This document shows positions 21,309 through 32,463 of a stretch of 48,184 bases of DNA, in pieces (the first letter of the stretch is position 1; every line of letters starts with the position of its first letter). The stretch comes from Mesostigma viride (Eukaryota > Streptophyta > Mesostigmatophyceae > Mesostigmatales > Mesostigmataceae). The translations under genes were made by a program, and so were the position numbers. The stretch is from contig RPFO01001464.1 in the NCBI GenBank assembly GCA_009746045.1, positions 154,001 through 202,184 on the forward strand. The letters run 5' to 3'. Below the pieces are notes generated by a model. That model saw only the letters and a program-made list of their open reading frames with translations. It did not search any database and had not been told where the DNA came from.

Positions 21309-21413
21309 ACCGTATTTTTACCGTATTTGCCGTATTTGGCGTATTTCGTATTTACCGTATCGGAATTTTGGGGTCCGTATCCGTATTTCCCTTATTCGTA
21401 TTTCCTATCACTG
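21309..21413 (-). repeat. CCGTAT-rich dispersed repeat, copy 2 (inverted relative to copy 1)
   Basis: Runs of ACCGTATTT and CGTATTTCC words end in CGTATTTCCTATCACTG, the inverted form of the start of copy 1 at 13748. The two copies share termini and word order rather than exact sequence. Confidence 0.75.
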
Positions 21414-22256
21414 TCTTGCTCGCACCAGTCAGGTAGACACCGCCCTTGGTCTGGCCGGCCCCCAGTGTCCCAATGTCAAGAGGCCTCGATTGAGGCCTTT
21501 TGGCTCAATTGAGGCCTTTTTCACCAAGGTCACCTGGGGGCGTTTTTTTTTGCATGAAGGACCGGTCCTATGGGTCGGACGTCCGGCCCCAGTGGTACGG
21601 ATCTGGTGGATGTGCTGCATGAGCGTACCTGGCTTGATCACGACCTTTCCGGGTTCTGCTGGCCGGGACCCTCATATCTCACATGCACTGGCTAATGCAT
21701 GCTTTCCAGGCATAGGCCGCCATAGCCGCATAATGAATGCATCTGCAATGGTTACCAGGTTGATGTTCTGTGCAAAGATGACCTATAAACGCATCCGAAT
21801 TCACAGGACGCTGCTGCGGATGTCCCGTACCGTGAACTGGGTGCTCGGGCTGGCGCGCAGACTGCCGGGCCGGCCATAAGAAGAGAATCGAAATATGACA
21901 TGCCATTACTCATCTGGTACTGACGACCAAGAAAGCAGTAATTTCCTACCAGCTGTATTTTACCAATGCTACACGTCTGGCCACCCCTGACCTACGAAAA
22001 TCACGCATCATCATTCTCAGCAACATTCTGAACCGTTACAAGCCGCGAGACGCAAAATTTCCTAGATAACGGCACGCTGGCAGCCATATCTAGTTACGCG
22101 CGCGCGAGTGAAAAGTTCCCGCCAAAGTCACGTGATACTGTCTCAATACACGTTGTAATTACCAGGCTATGGCGAATATTACCCCCAAACCTATGCATCA
22201 CCTTCGTCCCTAAGTGTTCCCAGCTAGACCCACCGGACAACTTCCCTCCGTCACGG

Positions 22257-22326
22257 GTGGCGCGGCGCTCCGGGAATTGAGCGCCGCGCCACTGGGGGTC
22301 AAACAGGGCGATATATCGCCCTGTTT
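22257..22326. repeat. Double perfect hairpin
   Basis: 22257-22292 has a 14-bp perfect stem (GTGGCGCGGCGCTC and its complement) with an 8-base loop. 22301-22326 is a perfect 26-bp palindrome centred on GCGATATATCGC. The two are separated by only eight bases. They lie upstream of the LINE remnant. Confidence 0.9.
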
Positions 22327-22583
22327 CCGGACTATGGGTTAACCAAGGGGGACATCAGAACCAGCAAAATGTATCTTTGAGTACACCGCAGATTGGGGTT
22401 ATAATATCTTGTTGCATACGTACCATCAACCCCATCCGGGCCGAGCCCAATGGGGAATACAATGGCCGGGCTACACTTGGTTGGGTCAAGCTAGCTGATT
22501 ACCCTGGCGGTAAACCACCCTCTCGTGGACCGCAGGGCCACTGATGTACAACATCTTCGATCGATCTGATGCATAGGGCGATA

Positions 22584-23257
22584 GGGGTCTGCGCTACTAC
22601 GCTCCACGAGCGTTTTGGTCATGATGCATCATGCCTGTGCACGCACCCTAGCGAAACCATAGAGCACCGGTTCCTTTTCTGTAATCTCCCAGGGGTTTGA
22701 GTTTGGTTAATATTGTGTGGAAACCTTTTGCCACTTGGCTTCTAAGGTTCCGCACAATAGTACCAGCGATAACCACTCGCTGGTACACTCAAGTTCATGC
22801 CGGAATATTAACCTAACTAACTGTTTGGAAGTGGCTCATTAACATCTGGGCCGCATGGACGGCATCGCCACCCAATCTCCCAATTAGCGTGCGTACCATC
22901 ATTTTCGGTATTGCTGGCACACCAGGGGATGAGCTTTCAGATTCCCAAGCAGAATGGATATGGTTGCGCACTACTATGCTATACGCGATCTGGACCATAC
23001 GCAACGAGGCAGTCTTTAAGGTCCGCGAGGAGTATACCCGCGGCGGCGTAGTCAGGCGCTTTATATATACCTATGGAGTGCGGCTATGCGCCGATACTGG
23101 CTGTTGGCTCAGGAACAACACATGGTGTGGGACCCAGGGGCCGCCCAATAACGACAAACCCAGCCCGCTCCAGCTTTTTCATGATCTACTGGGCCGTAAC
23201 CAGGTATTCACCATTATGCCCCACGGCGACATGACTCAGGTCAGTTACGTTAAATAG
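22584..23257 (+). pseudogene. LINE reverse transcriptase C-terminal (zf-RVT) remnant
   Basis: 22584-22695 reads in one frame as TLHERFGHDASCLCTHPSE followed by TIEHRFLFCNLPG. The C-x-C, H and C residues with the ETIEH core match the zinc-binding region (zf-RVT) found after the RT in non-LTR retrotransposons. After a 121-bp inserted repeat (22702-22822) the same protein continues in another frame: VWKWLINIWAAW, then AEWIWLRTTMLYAIWTIRNE, typical of the helical region that follows. It ends at 23255-23257 (TAG) inside the left arm of the palindrome. No RT core is present upstream, so this is a 5'-truncated relic, the usual fate of LINE copies. The last four residues, SYVK, are encoded by palindrome sequence. 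Confidence 0.6.
22702..22822. repeat. Small inverted-repeat element inserted in LINE remnant
   Basis: Ends are GTTTGGTTAATATT and AATATTAACCTAAC, inverted with one mismatch. Inside, ACCAGCG and CGCTGGT form a 7-bp stem. Its internal layout (GTG, GG-AACCTTTTGCC, GATAACCACT, CAAGTT) is matched by one arm of the palindrome at 23243-23448, so both belong to one family of about 105 to 120 bp. Confidence 0.65.
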
Positions 23258-23448
23258 TGTCGGAACCTTTTGCCCACTGAGGCAAATCGGTCCGTCACAC
23301 TATTTTGCCCGGAATAACCACTTCCGAGCACCCAAGTTAATTCGGCCGAATTAACTTGGGTGCTCGGAAGTGGTTATTCCGGGCAAAATAGTGTGACGGA
23401 CCGATTTGCCTCAGTGGGCAAAAGGTGCCGGCACTATTTAACGTAACT
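23243..23448. repeat. 206-bp near-perfect palindrome
   Basis: Two 103-base arms (23243-23345 and 23346-23448) are inverted copies without spacer, centred on TTCGGCCGAA. Only two mismatches were seen, near 23260 and 23264, and no indels. The arms begin AGTTACGTTAAATAGTG. The LINE ORF (+) and the Gag ORF (-) both end inside it with the same residues, SYVK, because they read the two arms. Confidence 0.95.
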
Positions 23449-24662
23449 CCCCTGGCCTCCCTGAGGCTGTCCACCCTGCTTGCCCTGGTTGCCTTGAGCT
23501 TGGCCCTTGCCTTGCCCTTGGCCACCCTTACCCTGCTGACCACCAGCTTGCTGGCTTCCAACCCCTCCTTGGGAACCTGCACCCTTGCCACCCTGAGCCC
23601 CCTGCCTCTGGCGCCTGAAGCGCTTACGCTTGTTGGGCCTTGCCCCATCACGGGCTGGGTACCCGGGGACATCACCTTGGCCCTGCACAGCGGAGGTGGC
23701 ATTGCTGCCATGGGACTGGATAGCTTTGCAGGCAGGATCTGGCTTCCTTATGCTGAGGATTACAAGCTCCAGAGCACGCAAGGAGCCATCAGTCTGGTTA
23801 AGAAACATGCGGGCACCGTTCCTCCCATCCACACTCAAACCCATACGGTCCAGGAAATAGTCTGCCAAGGCCCTATCTGTGACCAGGAAGCCATACTTGG
23901 CCCCCTTGTCCCTGATACGGTTGAGCCTAGCCCATTCCTCTGCCACAGGGCCCACTATCTCAAAGGTGTCATACTGGTGCTTGTAGTAGTTGGTGAGGTT
24001 GGAACCTTGTCAGAGAACTCTTCCCTCAACCCTTCCAGGAACTGTGCCCAGGTTAGCTTATCCTTGACAGCAGTCCGAGCCTTCTCCCTGACACGCTCTG
24101 ACGAGTCCCTGTTGCATGTGGACGAGTGAAACACTTGCACTAAGTTGACAGTGGGGTCCACGGAGAACACAACAAGCTCCATGTCCTCTAGCCACTTGTC
24201 CAAAGCTTCCTGTGCTAGTGGTGGGTTAAGAGGCTTTTGTCCATTCATAACAGTGACAGCACTCATGTGAGGTCTCGACCCTGGCAGCGCCTTCACTGGC
24301 TCCACCACAGCGGGTGTCACAACAACAGCACCACTTGGTCCAGCAGGCACAGGGGAGAGCACATCCACATGAGGCCTCTTACCATTGCCGTCAGCGGAGG
24401 GGTCCCTCTTACGCTTCTCCACGGCTGGTTGCCCATTCGCCACCGTTATTGCATCAGATGCCCCCAGCGCCCGCGCCTTGCGCGCCTCCTCCACCGAGTC
24501 TTCGTGTCGCCTCTTGCTCCCTGGCCGCTTTCCCCCATCGTCGTCGCTGGCTGGGATCGCCTCTCCCACCAGCGCCTCCTTGCCCTTCCCAGGCTCCTGG
24601 CTCTCTCCAGCCGGTGCCCCCTCCTTGCCCTTGTCGCCGTCGCCCGGTTTGCCACGAGGCAT
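23434..24662 (-). pseudogene. Retrotransposon Gag (third element), one frameshift
   Basis: The frame opens MPRGKPGDGDKGKEG at 24662. It has a long charged and Ala/Pro-rich N-terminal half with basic clusters (KRPGSKRRH, EKRKRDP), then a conserved capsid-like segment (EALDKWLEDMELVVFSVDP, LTWAQFLEGLREEFSDK). A frame change near 23960-23990 is followed by YGFLVTDRALADYFLDRMG and a Gln/Gly-rich basic tail. This aligns by eye with the Gag of the inner element at 40376-41495 (AFMTRLRSFLSDK, GFFVADRMAMGDFLKSL), so it is the same retrotransposon clade. No zinc knuckle is present. The ORF ends at the palindrome, and no pol follows. A TATA-like stretch (TATATAA on the minus strand) directly precedes the ATG. 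Confidence 0.65.
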
Positions 24663-24829
24663 TATATACAAGTGGGGACACAACAATAAAGGCGAAGGAA
24701 AAAGGAAGAACTGACTCAAGCACTGGCGTCGCTGGGGGATGCCGTGGGCACCGTCCCAGCTACTGACTCAGCACCTGCTTGGTTCGCTGCCTCCAGCTCT
24801 CGCGCTTGCACTAGGAAGGGGGGTGTGAC

Positions 24830-25410
24830 ATTTTGTGATATTTTGTGACATATCACGTGACATTCTGTGATGTGGATGTGACAAAATGTGACACTTTGTG
24901 ATTTTTTGTGACAAAACTGTGATATTCTGTGACATTTCGTGACAAATCATGTGATAAAACCAGCATATTCTGTGATTATCTTTGTGACAAAAACAAGGAA
25001 ATTATCACAAAATATCAATGTCACGACTTGACAAAACGCACTGACAAAATCCGTGACATTATCACTGATATATCACGAAAAAAAGGGTGACAAATCCGTG
25101 ACATTATCACTGATATATCACGAAAAAAAGGGTGACAAATCCGTGACATTATCACTGATATATCACGAAAAAAAGGGTGACAAATCCGTGACATTATCAC
25201 TGATATATCACGAAAAAAAGGGTGACAAAATCCGTGACATTGTCACTGATATATCAGGAAAAAAGGGCGACAAAATCCGTGACATTGTCTCTGATAAATC
25301 TAGGGAGAAAACAGTGACATAAAACCACGGGCGATCATGACATATCACACAGATATATCGTGACATGTCACACAGATATATCAGAACACATTCCAAAGCA
25401 AAACGGATGA
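24830..25410. repeat. Left subterminal repeats of CACTA element
   Basis: TGTGACA, TTTTGTGA and TATCAC words recur every 10 to 20 bases in both orientations over about 580 bp. Confidence 0.85.
25042..25314. repeat. 45-bp tandem repeat, about six units
   Basis: Units begin TGACAAATCCGTGACATTAT and end in a poly-A stretch plus GGG; starts are at 25042, 25088, 25133, 25178, 25223 and 25268. The first four are nearly identical, the last two diverged. Because 45 is a multiple of three, the array forms an open frame with a 15-residue repeat, which I treat as incidental. Confidence 0.9.
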
Positions 25411-25745
25411 AAAGCACGCCTCGCGATTTCTTTATTACAAATATAAAGATAAATGTAACAGATCTTCATTCTTCAGTCTTGATTCTTCATTCTTCAAATG
25501 TGATTATCGATCAGTGACAATTTGCAAACGCCGGCTTGGCGCTTGTCGTTGCGTGACAGAAATCTCGGAATGTTCCTGGAATGCATTAAAAAACGCACAT
25601 GCGCAAGAAACATGAACGGATGGTTGGTGTCAATTGTCTCATCTGCCACCGCACCCTAGTAACCAATTCATGAACAAGAAAGCGCTCGGTATAGATCAAG
25701 AAAACAAAAACAAACATGCGCAGCCGTAGTGCCTAGATGACGATG

Positions 25746-27322
25746 TCAAGTGGACGACGACGAGGAGGCCGGCACCTTGTCTCCCTGTGAGCAGAAAAAA
25801 AAGGCAAGTTTAAACACTCAAGATGTGTCATAGCCTTTCACAGCCTCGATCAATAGAAATGTTGCACATCAAAATCAACGTGTTGCCTAGAACATCCTTG
25901 AATGGGTTTCAAGAACAGCAAGGCGGCCTCCCCCGCCCGCAAACTCATAATCCCAGTGTTTACAACCCCCTCATGAGGGGGTTGTAAAATTGCAATCACT
26001 CATTAAAAAAAAATAAAAAAAAATCCCAGTTTCACACACTGCCCACTCATAAATAATCCCAGGTTCTGACAGCCCCCGCTCAGCCCACTCATGAACAACC
26101 CAGTTTAGACCCCCCCCACTCATACACTATCCCAGTTTCCCACAGCCCCCACTCAGCCCACTCTGACTTAAACCACCCCAGTTTAGACCCCCCTCTCATA
26201 AATAACCCCAGTTTCCCACAGTCACCACTCAGCCACCCATAAACCACCCAGTTTCCAACCCGCCCCCCCTCATAAATAATCCCAATGGTTTACAACCCCC
26301 TCAATCAGTAATCAAAAACAAAAAAACCCCACTTTTCACACACTGCCTACTCATAAATAATCCCAGTTTATGACAGCCCCTGCTCAGCCCACTCATAAAC
26401 AATCCAGTTAAATACAACCCACCCACCCACACATTATCCCAGTTTCCTACAGCCCCACTCAGCCCACTCTGACATAAACCACACCAGTTTAGACCCCCCC
26501 TCTCATAAATAAGCCCAGGTTCCTACAGCCCCCCACTCAGCCCACTCATAAACCACCCATGCAGTTTACAACCTTCCCCCTCATATTAACCCCAGTTCTC
26601 CACAGCCCCCGGGGGCTATGAAAAACGAGTGCGCCACTCAGCCACCTCAAATGCCACCGAGTTTACAGTCCCCCCCCCCTCATAAATAATCCCAAGTGTT
26701 TACAACCTCCTCAATCAGTTGTTAAAAAAAAAAAAAAAAACAGTTTCACACACTGCCCACTCATAAATAATCCCAGTTTCCGACAGCCCCCGCCCAGCCC
26801 ACATAAATAACGCGGTTGACAACCCCCCAACAGCCCCCGCTCAGCCCACTAAAAAACAACCCAGTTTACAGCCCCTCCACTCATAAATAACCCCAATTTC
26901 CCACAGCCCCCACTCTGCCCACTCATGAACTACCCCTGTTTGCAACCCCCCAAATCACACCACTCGTAACCATGTCCAGGTTTACAACCCCACCCACTCC
27001 TGAGACTTACTTCAGGGGTTGCATGGGAGACATCGGCTGCCTTTCTGGCTGCAATCATTGCCTCCTTCTTGGCAAGGAGCGCGGCCAGCGCCGCCTCTAC
27101 CGAGGCCATGTCTTCATCTGCTCTTTGCGCAGGCAACATGGATGATGGCACCGATGCTGTGGCGGTTGTTGAAGGGAGTGCTGTCGGGGGCAGGATTGTC
27201 GGCGCTGCCGGCGGTGGTGGTGCTGCTGCAGGCAGCTTTGCGAGCTTCGTGCACGGCTGCACTCTTGGATCGGCAGCGCTGCGTTTCTCTCGGCGTGAAC
27301 CGGCCTTCACTACGCTTCCCAT
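25746..27322 (-). CDS. Two-exon gene inside the CACTA element, basic and Ala/Pro-rich
   Basis: Exon 27322-27011 begins MGSVVKAGSRREKRSAADP, with a Pro/Ala/Thr-rich middle and a short helix (VEAALAALLAKKEAMIAARK). It ends at a consensus donor, GAA/GTAAGT. The intron of 1,226 bp contains a degenerate satellite-like array. The acceptor is CTTTTTTTTCTGCTCACAG, and the last exon 25784-25746 encodes GDKVPASSSSST-TGA in phase 0. A further 5' exon is possible, because the frame stays open above the ATG to a CATTTTTAG acceptor-like site near 27353. No domain is recognised. A small basic protein fits a CACTA accessory DNA-binding protein, but this is inference from location only. Confidence 0.45.
25930..27000. 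repeat. C/A-rich higher-order repeat array within the intron
   Basis: About 1.07 kb of degenerate units contain CCCACTCATAAATAATCCCAG, CCCAGTTTCC-CACAGCCCCC and CTCAGCCCACTC (each under 22 bases). A landmark, poly-A followed by TTTCACACACTGCC, recurs near 26010, 26310 and 26740, giving a higher-order period of about 310 to 420 bp. The plus strand is nearly G-free over long stretches, so strand composition is very skewed. Confidence 0.8.
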
Positions 27323-30300
27323 TTCAAATCGATGACCATTGAAGCCTAATTGGACTAAAAATGAGATTGCTGAAGGGCACTAACATTGTAAGGGTGACCA
27401 AGTGAGACCCTAGCACTACTACTATGAAGATGCCAAAGACCAAGAAACCACGAAATTGGATATTATGAGCAACATGTTGAAAGAAGCAAAGCTCATAACT
27501 GCGTGTGCTACCAACTCCCTTGCTGCCCCCATGAGGAATTATTAGCCCCCCTCCGCCTGTCCCATGATAAGGAGTACATAACTAACTGACTGACAAGGAA
27601 CACGCAACACAATCACAATGATTAGAAAGGAGCTATGGCGTTTCAGAGAAAAAAATGATTTTCTTACAAAACCTTAAGCGTGCTGCTCTCAGTCAGTGTT
27701 CCAACAAAAAGTTCTGGTTCAAGATAACTTGTCCAGTGGTGTGACTCTTTGGAGGTTTTATCCCAAAGGACGAGCCTCAAAGTTGATCACACATGTCTCC
27801 TAGAGCCCAATGACTGAACTCCTAATAAAAATAGGCACAAGGATTTTTCTCATATATATTAGACAGTGTCATTTTTACAATTTGCTAACAAGGTTAAAAG
27901 CGCTGATTGTCAACAAAAAGGAGCTGATGGAAAGTGCAGCAGAGATGGGGTCAATGGGGGAAAACCGGAGAAAGTCGCGGCAGACGGGATGTAAATAGCA
28001 GAAAGACAGTTTACGGCTTTCAACAACAAAGAAGCCTTATGAAAAAATGCAACGCATGTGTGTTTAAATGTAGGCGGAGCATGATTGCAAAAATGCCAAG
28101 TAATTGGAGTTAGAAACAGGAAGAACTGGATGCATTCTAGCAATGCCACATACAGCACGTCGATAACAAAGTACAGACTCCAGGTATGCGATGGTACCCA
28201 CTACTCACCACAAGTCTCGACCAGGAGCTAGCCTGCCATTCGCGGGTAGGCCGCAGGTGAGGCCAGCCCAACGGTATCAGTCACCCGCAGGTACACGCGC
28301 AATTGAAGAGGAAAACGGCAATTCGAAGGCACACATAAGATGCCGAGCGCAGAAAGCACCATGGTATTGAAAGCCTTCAGAGAATACATATTCAAAGCTC
28401 TCAAAGACATGGCCAGCTTTACCCGGCCGCCATGAAATGGCCTCATACACATGAGCACGGCATGCTAACCGCTGTAAAAGAAGCTGGCAGAATTTTGCTA
28501 ACCTTAGCGGCTAAGGAGCTTGGCGGCAGGTTCCGGAGATCTTGCTTGCGCTGTGTTTCAGCGTAAAGAACGGCTTGATTCAGAACTGGATATGATGTGT
28601 CTCAGTCCCTCATTGCTACCTCCATGCTTAATTAAACTCGACATACATCCTAAGTGCACCTACATCATGATCCAAACTGCAACGCCGCAATTGCTAGAGA
28701 AATCACGTCGTTTCGTGGACCTGCAGCCCCGTTTGTTATTGCACACTCTGTGGTTACATAAAACTAGGTGGCCCCTTCGCTCGAGCGTACCCTCAGCCCC
28801 TCACTGCCTTAGCCATTGCGTGCACCTAGTCGTTTGCCATCGGTTTCGGCGTAATATTTGAATTTTGCGCAAGGATCCTGACGGGTTGATTCCAGACTTG
28901 CGCATGTTGCGAAAGATTTTTGTCCATTCATTCCAGACTCCCAAGCTAGGGGCTGCTGTGGACTGTAGTCTGAACGGTACGGCTAACAGTTACGATTCCA
29001 GGCCAGCGGTCCCAACCAAGCGATACTAGAGAGTCATGTCAGTCGTCTTTTTACTAGTTTCGTCAGTCAGTTATTCCTAATGTATGGCAAAATACAAACT
29101 TCTACTTGGGGCGAGATGTAGTAGCGGAGAAATCGGAAGGGGACGTGGGCAGGGGGGGGGGGCGGGAAGTACGACTGATGCCATCTACCGTACGTTATTA
29201 TCGTCACAAAGCGAGTGACTGACGATAGTAAATGCATGTTCCCATCAGCTGCTATCTACAGTGCCGTAAGCGGAACCGCCCACACTGACGATAGTAAAGG
29301 CCTAAAGGGCCTCTAATGACGACAGTAATGACGATAGTATTGGGCAATGGGCACTAATGATTGATGACAGGAGGAGCGACGACACCAGACTTTGCGACGT
29401 TGATGGGACTTGGCGAATTGCGAGCCCTAATTCCAGTGGTTGCGCGGGTGTTACGGTTGAAGTTGAAGTTAAGACGACGCGAAAAAAAAAAAGACCTCAG
29501 AGTTGCACATCTATCCACGCTGCACAGGTGGGAAAGGTGGAAGGGAGCTGCGATCGGCTCGCAGCCAAGGCGGGATTATGTGCCTTTTGATTTCCAGCAA
29601 TGTCGCTTCTGTATGAACGCACGTGGTGGTTGGAACAGGAGCATAGGCTCACTGATGACCGTCGTGATTTATGTAGCCATTAGGGCGTCGTCTCAAATGA
29701 ATTCAGGAGCGAGCTCGGACAAGGCTACAAGCAGCCATCGGGGGAGAAACATAGGCATGGTCTAGAATAAAGCTTTAATCGATCTGTTCGCTCAGTGGTA
29801 CGCACAGCACATTCGGACATCCAGAAGCTGCCCACTCTTTACCAGTTGAGGTGAGCAAGGAATTCCTCGCCTGAAATACTAATAAGTTTGCATCGACTTT
29901 AACATGCATGCCGTACGCACGTGGCATTCTCACGTATCGCCCTAGGGCCAAGGCTGCTGTGGGCCGCTCGGTTTCATGCCAAGTTAGCCGTGCTTGCCAT
30001 GAATGCTGCAGCAGTTTCACTATCTCATTCGTACAAGGTCAATAGACTATGCAAACGACATCTGATTTAGTTTTCATGAAGGGCATAACCTTGTTCAGAT
30101 TGAGAGTTGCATGACATGGGCTGCTCTTGCGCCACTTTCCTTGTCTTAACCAACTGATTCTCTGTTTATGCTTTCGGTCGTTATACATTCGTATGTGTGC
30201 ATCTGTGTTGCCATTGTGGTGTCAATTTTGCGCGTGTACTTGTGATGCCTAATACCGTTGGGCTTGCACGCGGCCCCATCGCATGTGGCAGCGACAAGCT

Positions 30301-31107
30301 CTTGGTCGCCTGTCCAGCGCGGCGAATTCTTGATGGTGAGCAACGGTGATCATTCTTTATGTAGTGCTCATTCCTCAAATTATCAACGTGCTGTGCGCGT
30401 CAGCCACCATTGGCCTTGTTCTTCCAGCTTCCGTGCATGATTTTTTTGTAGCCCGCTGGTGATGCTCTCAGCTACAAATAGTTGGCATTATTCGTACCAA
30501 TTCCTTCGCTGTCGGTAGAACCTTCTTTGCAATCCAGTAGCCTCGGCTGACATTCCTGGCATTGCTGGACTATGTCTCGGCTCCTTGCATGGGTAGCATC
30601 TTTGCATATTTATCCTTTTTGCTCAGATCACAGCTTTTTGTCATTCCCTCCCACTCCCCCCCACACCCCACCCTGAACGACTCCTGCTAGTGTCAATTGC
30701 AGACGTAGAGCCTTCAGCCTCGTTAGAGTTCATCCTACCTGTAACGGGGCATATTGTTGGTTGATTGGCCTTGCTTTTTCTTGGCACTAATCACGCGTTT
30801 CTTTCTTATTGCCGTATTAACCATACAGAGATTGCAATGAAGTAGATTGTGAGGCCTCTTGGGATGTTAGGGAACCTTTGCGACTCGAGGATTCCTGGGT
30901 GTGCAGTTCCCTACAACTTGTGAGGCATGTAGATACAATTTAGGTGAACATCCATGGCCAATTTTTTTCTCGAGCACCCCTGTCTCTCTCTTGGCCCAGT
31001 ATCTCACCTTCTTTGTCCTAAAACTAGGCCGGTACTCATAGATAGCCACGCAACTGCTGCGATCTCCCCCGCATCCTTACATACAAGTGAACTGAAGTCA
31101 TGCAAAG
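27323..31107. other. CACTA interior, no gene assigned
   Basis: ORFs at 28520-28861 and 29361-29765 are the largest but show no known domain. GACGATAGTA words recur near 29222, 29286, 29319 and 29330. A G run lies near 29152. If a transposase existed, it is either multi-exon and unrecognised or deleted. Confidence 0.4.
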
Positions 31108-31449
31108 TTGACAGTTGTTGGCGCGTCCAGCGCGTGGCTTCATCTCACTAACAAATTTTTGTGTGTACCGATGCGTGCTTTGCCGGATGATGTATTTTTG
31201 TCTTGCATGCAGGCAATATACCTAACACAGTCGGGCTGGGCACATCCGTCAGTCCAACACGGCGAGAGGCCACATGCGGATGCAGATTTTGTAGGCTCTG
31301 AGCCTTGGTCACATTGCCGTAGCACTCGACAGTGTCCTGTGATTGTTTCTAGAGAGTCATCCAGATATTTCAGCAATGGTGGCTGGGACAGCCCTCGTAA
31401 TGGTTTCAGTGATGATGAGGATGATGACTTTGATGACGAGGACTGTTGA
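31108..31449 (+). CDS. Candidate terminal exon in CACTA element, strongly acidic tail
   Basis: An open frame ending at 31449 has a Ser/Arg and Gly-rich stretch (SRYFSNGGWDSPRNGF) then SDDEDDDFDDEDC and TGA. The true exon probably starts near 31210 after an acceptor-like TTGCATGCAG. No family is recognised. Its place 1 kb from the right terminus of the CACTA element, on the plus strand, fits a transposon gene reading toward that end. A highly acidic end could be an activation or protein-interaction tail. Confidence 0.35.
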   Translation: MTVVGASSAWLHLTNKFLCVPMRALPDDVFLSCMQAIYLTQSGWAHPSVQHGERPHADADFVGSEPWSHCRSTRQCPVIVSRESSRYFSNGGWDSPRNGFSDDEDDDFDDEDC

Positions 31450-32165
31450 GCCCCGTTGTGCTTGTCGGTCAACAGATTTTATATTGCATTTGTGAGATGA
31501 TTGTGGGTGTCCATTTTGCACACCACCCACAGCCATGCTTGAGTGCACCGTTCCTTGTGTGTGTATCAATACAGTTGGTGTTCGTATTTGATCAGTTGTG
31601 CCATTTCATCGGGTTGTTGCATGCCATCTGAACATGTTCACTCCCCGTTGCCATTTTATCATACCAGTGTTGTGAGCTCAGAGCAATGGATGCATGATGC
31701 AGTGTTGTGATTTAGTGTAGATATTGACGATGCCACCTTTGATCAGCATGATGGATGCTTGGCCAGCGATGGGTCGGAGGTTGACACTTGATGACCGTGA
31801 TGACGATTGCCCTGAATGTTCAATATTGGTGTTTTTCTTAACATCCCAGTCGATATTTTTGCAATAAACCATGTCTCCCACGGCACATGACATTGTGGTG
31901 CATTTTATCATGCACCTAAGGGTGTTTCCAGCTTGTTTTGTCAGTTCCTTTCAGTACCCCCCTCTGGTTTTTCAAGTTGTCACCTGCGCTTAAGAACTTT
32001 CTCAGTGGCGAGTTCTTGGTGTCATCCTTTGAAAGCTTGCCCCGTACCGCTGCACGTGTTGTCTCTCCTGGCATTGCCACCTTGCCGTGTCCCACCTTGG
32101 CCTTTTCCTTCTCCATCTCTGCTGCGGCATGCACGCACTTCCTTGCTGCGGATGTGCATTATGCG
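31450..32165. other. CACTA interior, no gene seen
   Basis: No ORF of note. AATAAA occurs on the plus strand near 29766, and CAATAAA near 31862, as possible poly-A signals. Confidence 0.3.
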
Positions 32166-32463
32166 TGCTTTGTGATATATCACTTCCCCTGAGTGGTTGT
32201 GATTTATCACCTTATCACATTTTGTTTTTCTGTGGGTTTGTGACATTTTGTGACACTTTGACATTTTGTGATAATGACGTTATCACAAAATATGCTGGTT
32301 TTATCACGTTTGTCACGTTTTGTCACAATCATGACATGTCTCGATCACAATTTGTCACAGTTTTATCACATTTTGTCACATTTTGTCACGTTTTATCATT
32401 TTTTTATCACAAAATGTCACAAAAGTGACATTTTGTGATAAAAAAATATCACAAAATGTCACA
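32166..32463. repeat. Right subterminal repeats of CACTA element
   Basis: TTTTGTCACA, TTTATCAC and TGTGACATTTTGTGA words recur through about 300 bp. They form several inverted pairs near 32400-32463. Confidence 0.85.

Larger units (their letters stand above)
20886..22583. other. No supported gene
   Basis: ORFs such as the one at 21490-21879 have no recognised content. The stretch 21479-21525 repeats ATTGAGGCCTTTT twice and contains AGGCCTCGATTGAGGCCT, a short palindrome. The CCGTAT-rich repeat (21309-21413) and the hairpins (22257-22326) are listed separately. The part from about 22400 may be decayed LINE sequence upstream of the recognised remnant. Confidence 0.4.

Noticed and set aside
23425-24129. 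234-codon plus-strand ORF
   Set aside because: It is antisense to the Gag of the third element and reads as low-complexity Leu/Pro residues.
25053-25322. 89-codon ORF with a 15-residue repeat
   Set aside because: The frame is open only because the 45-bp tandem unit is a multiple of three; it lies in CACTA subterminal repeats with no splice or start support.
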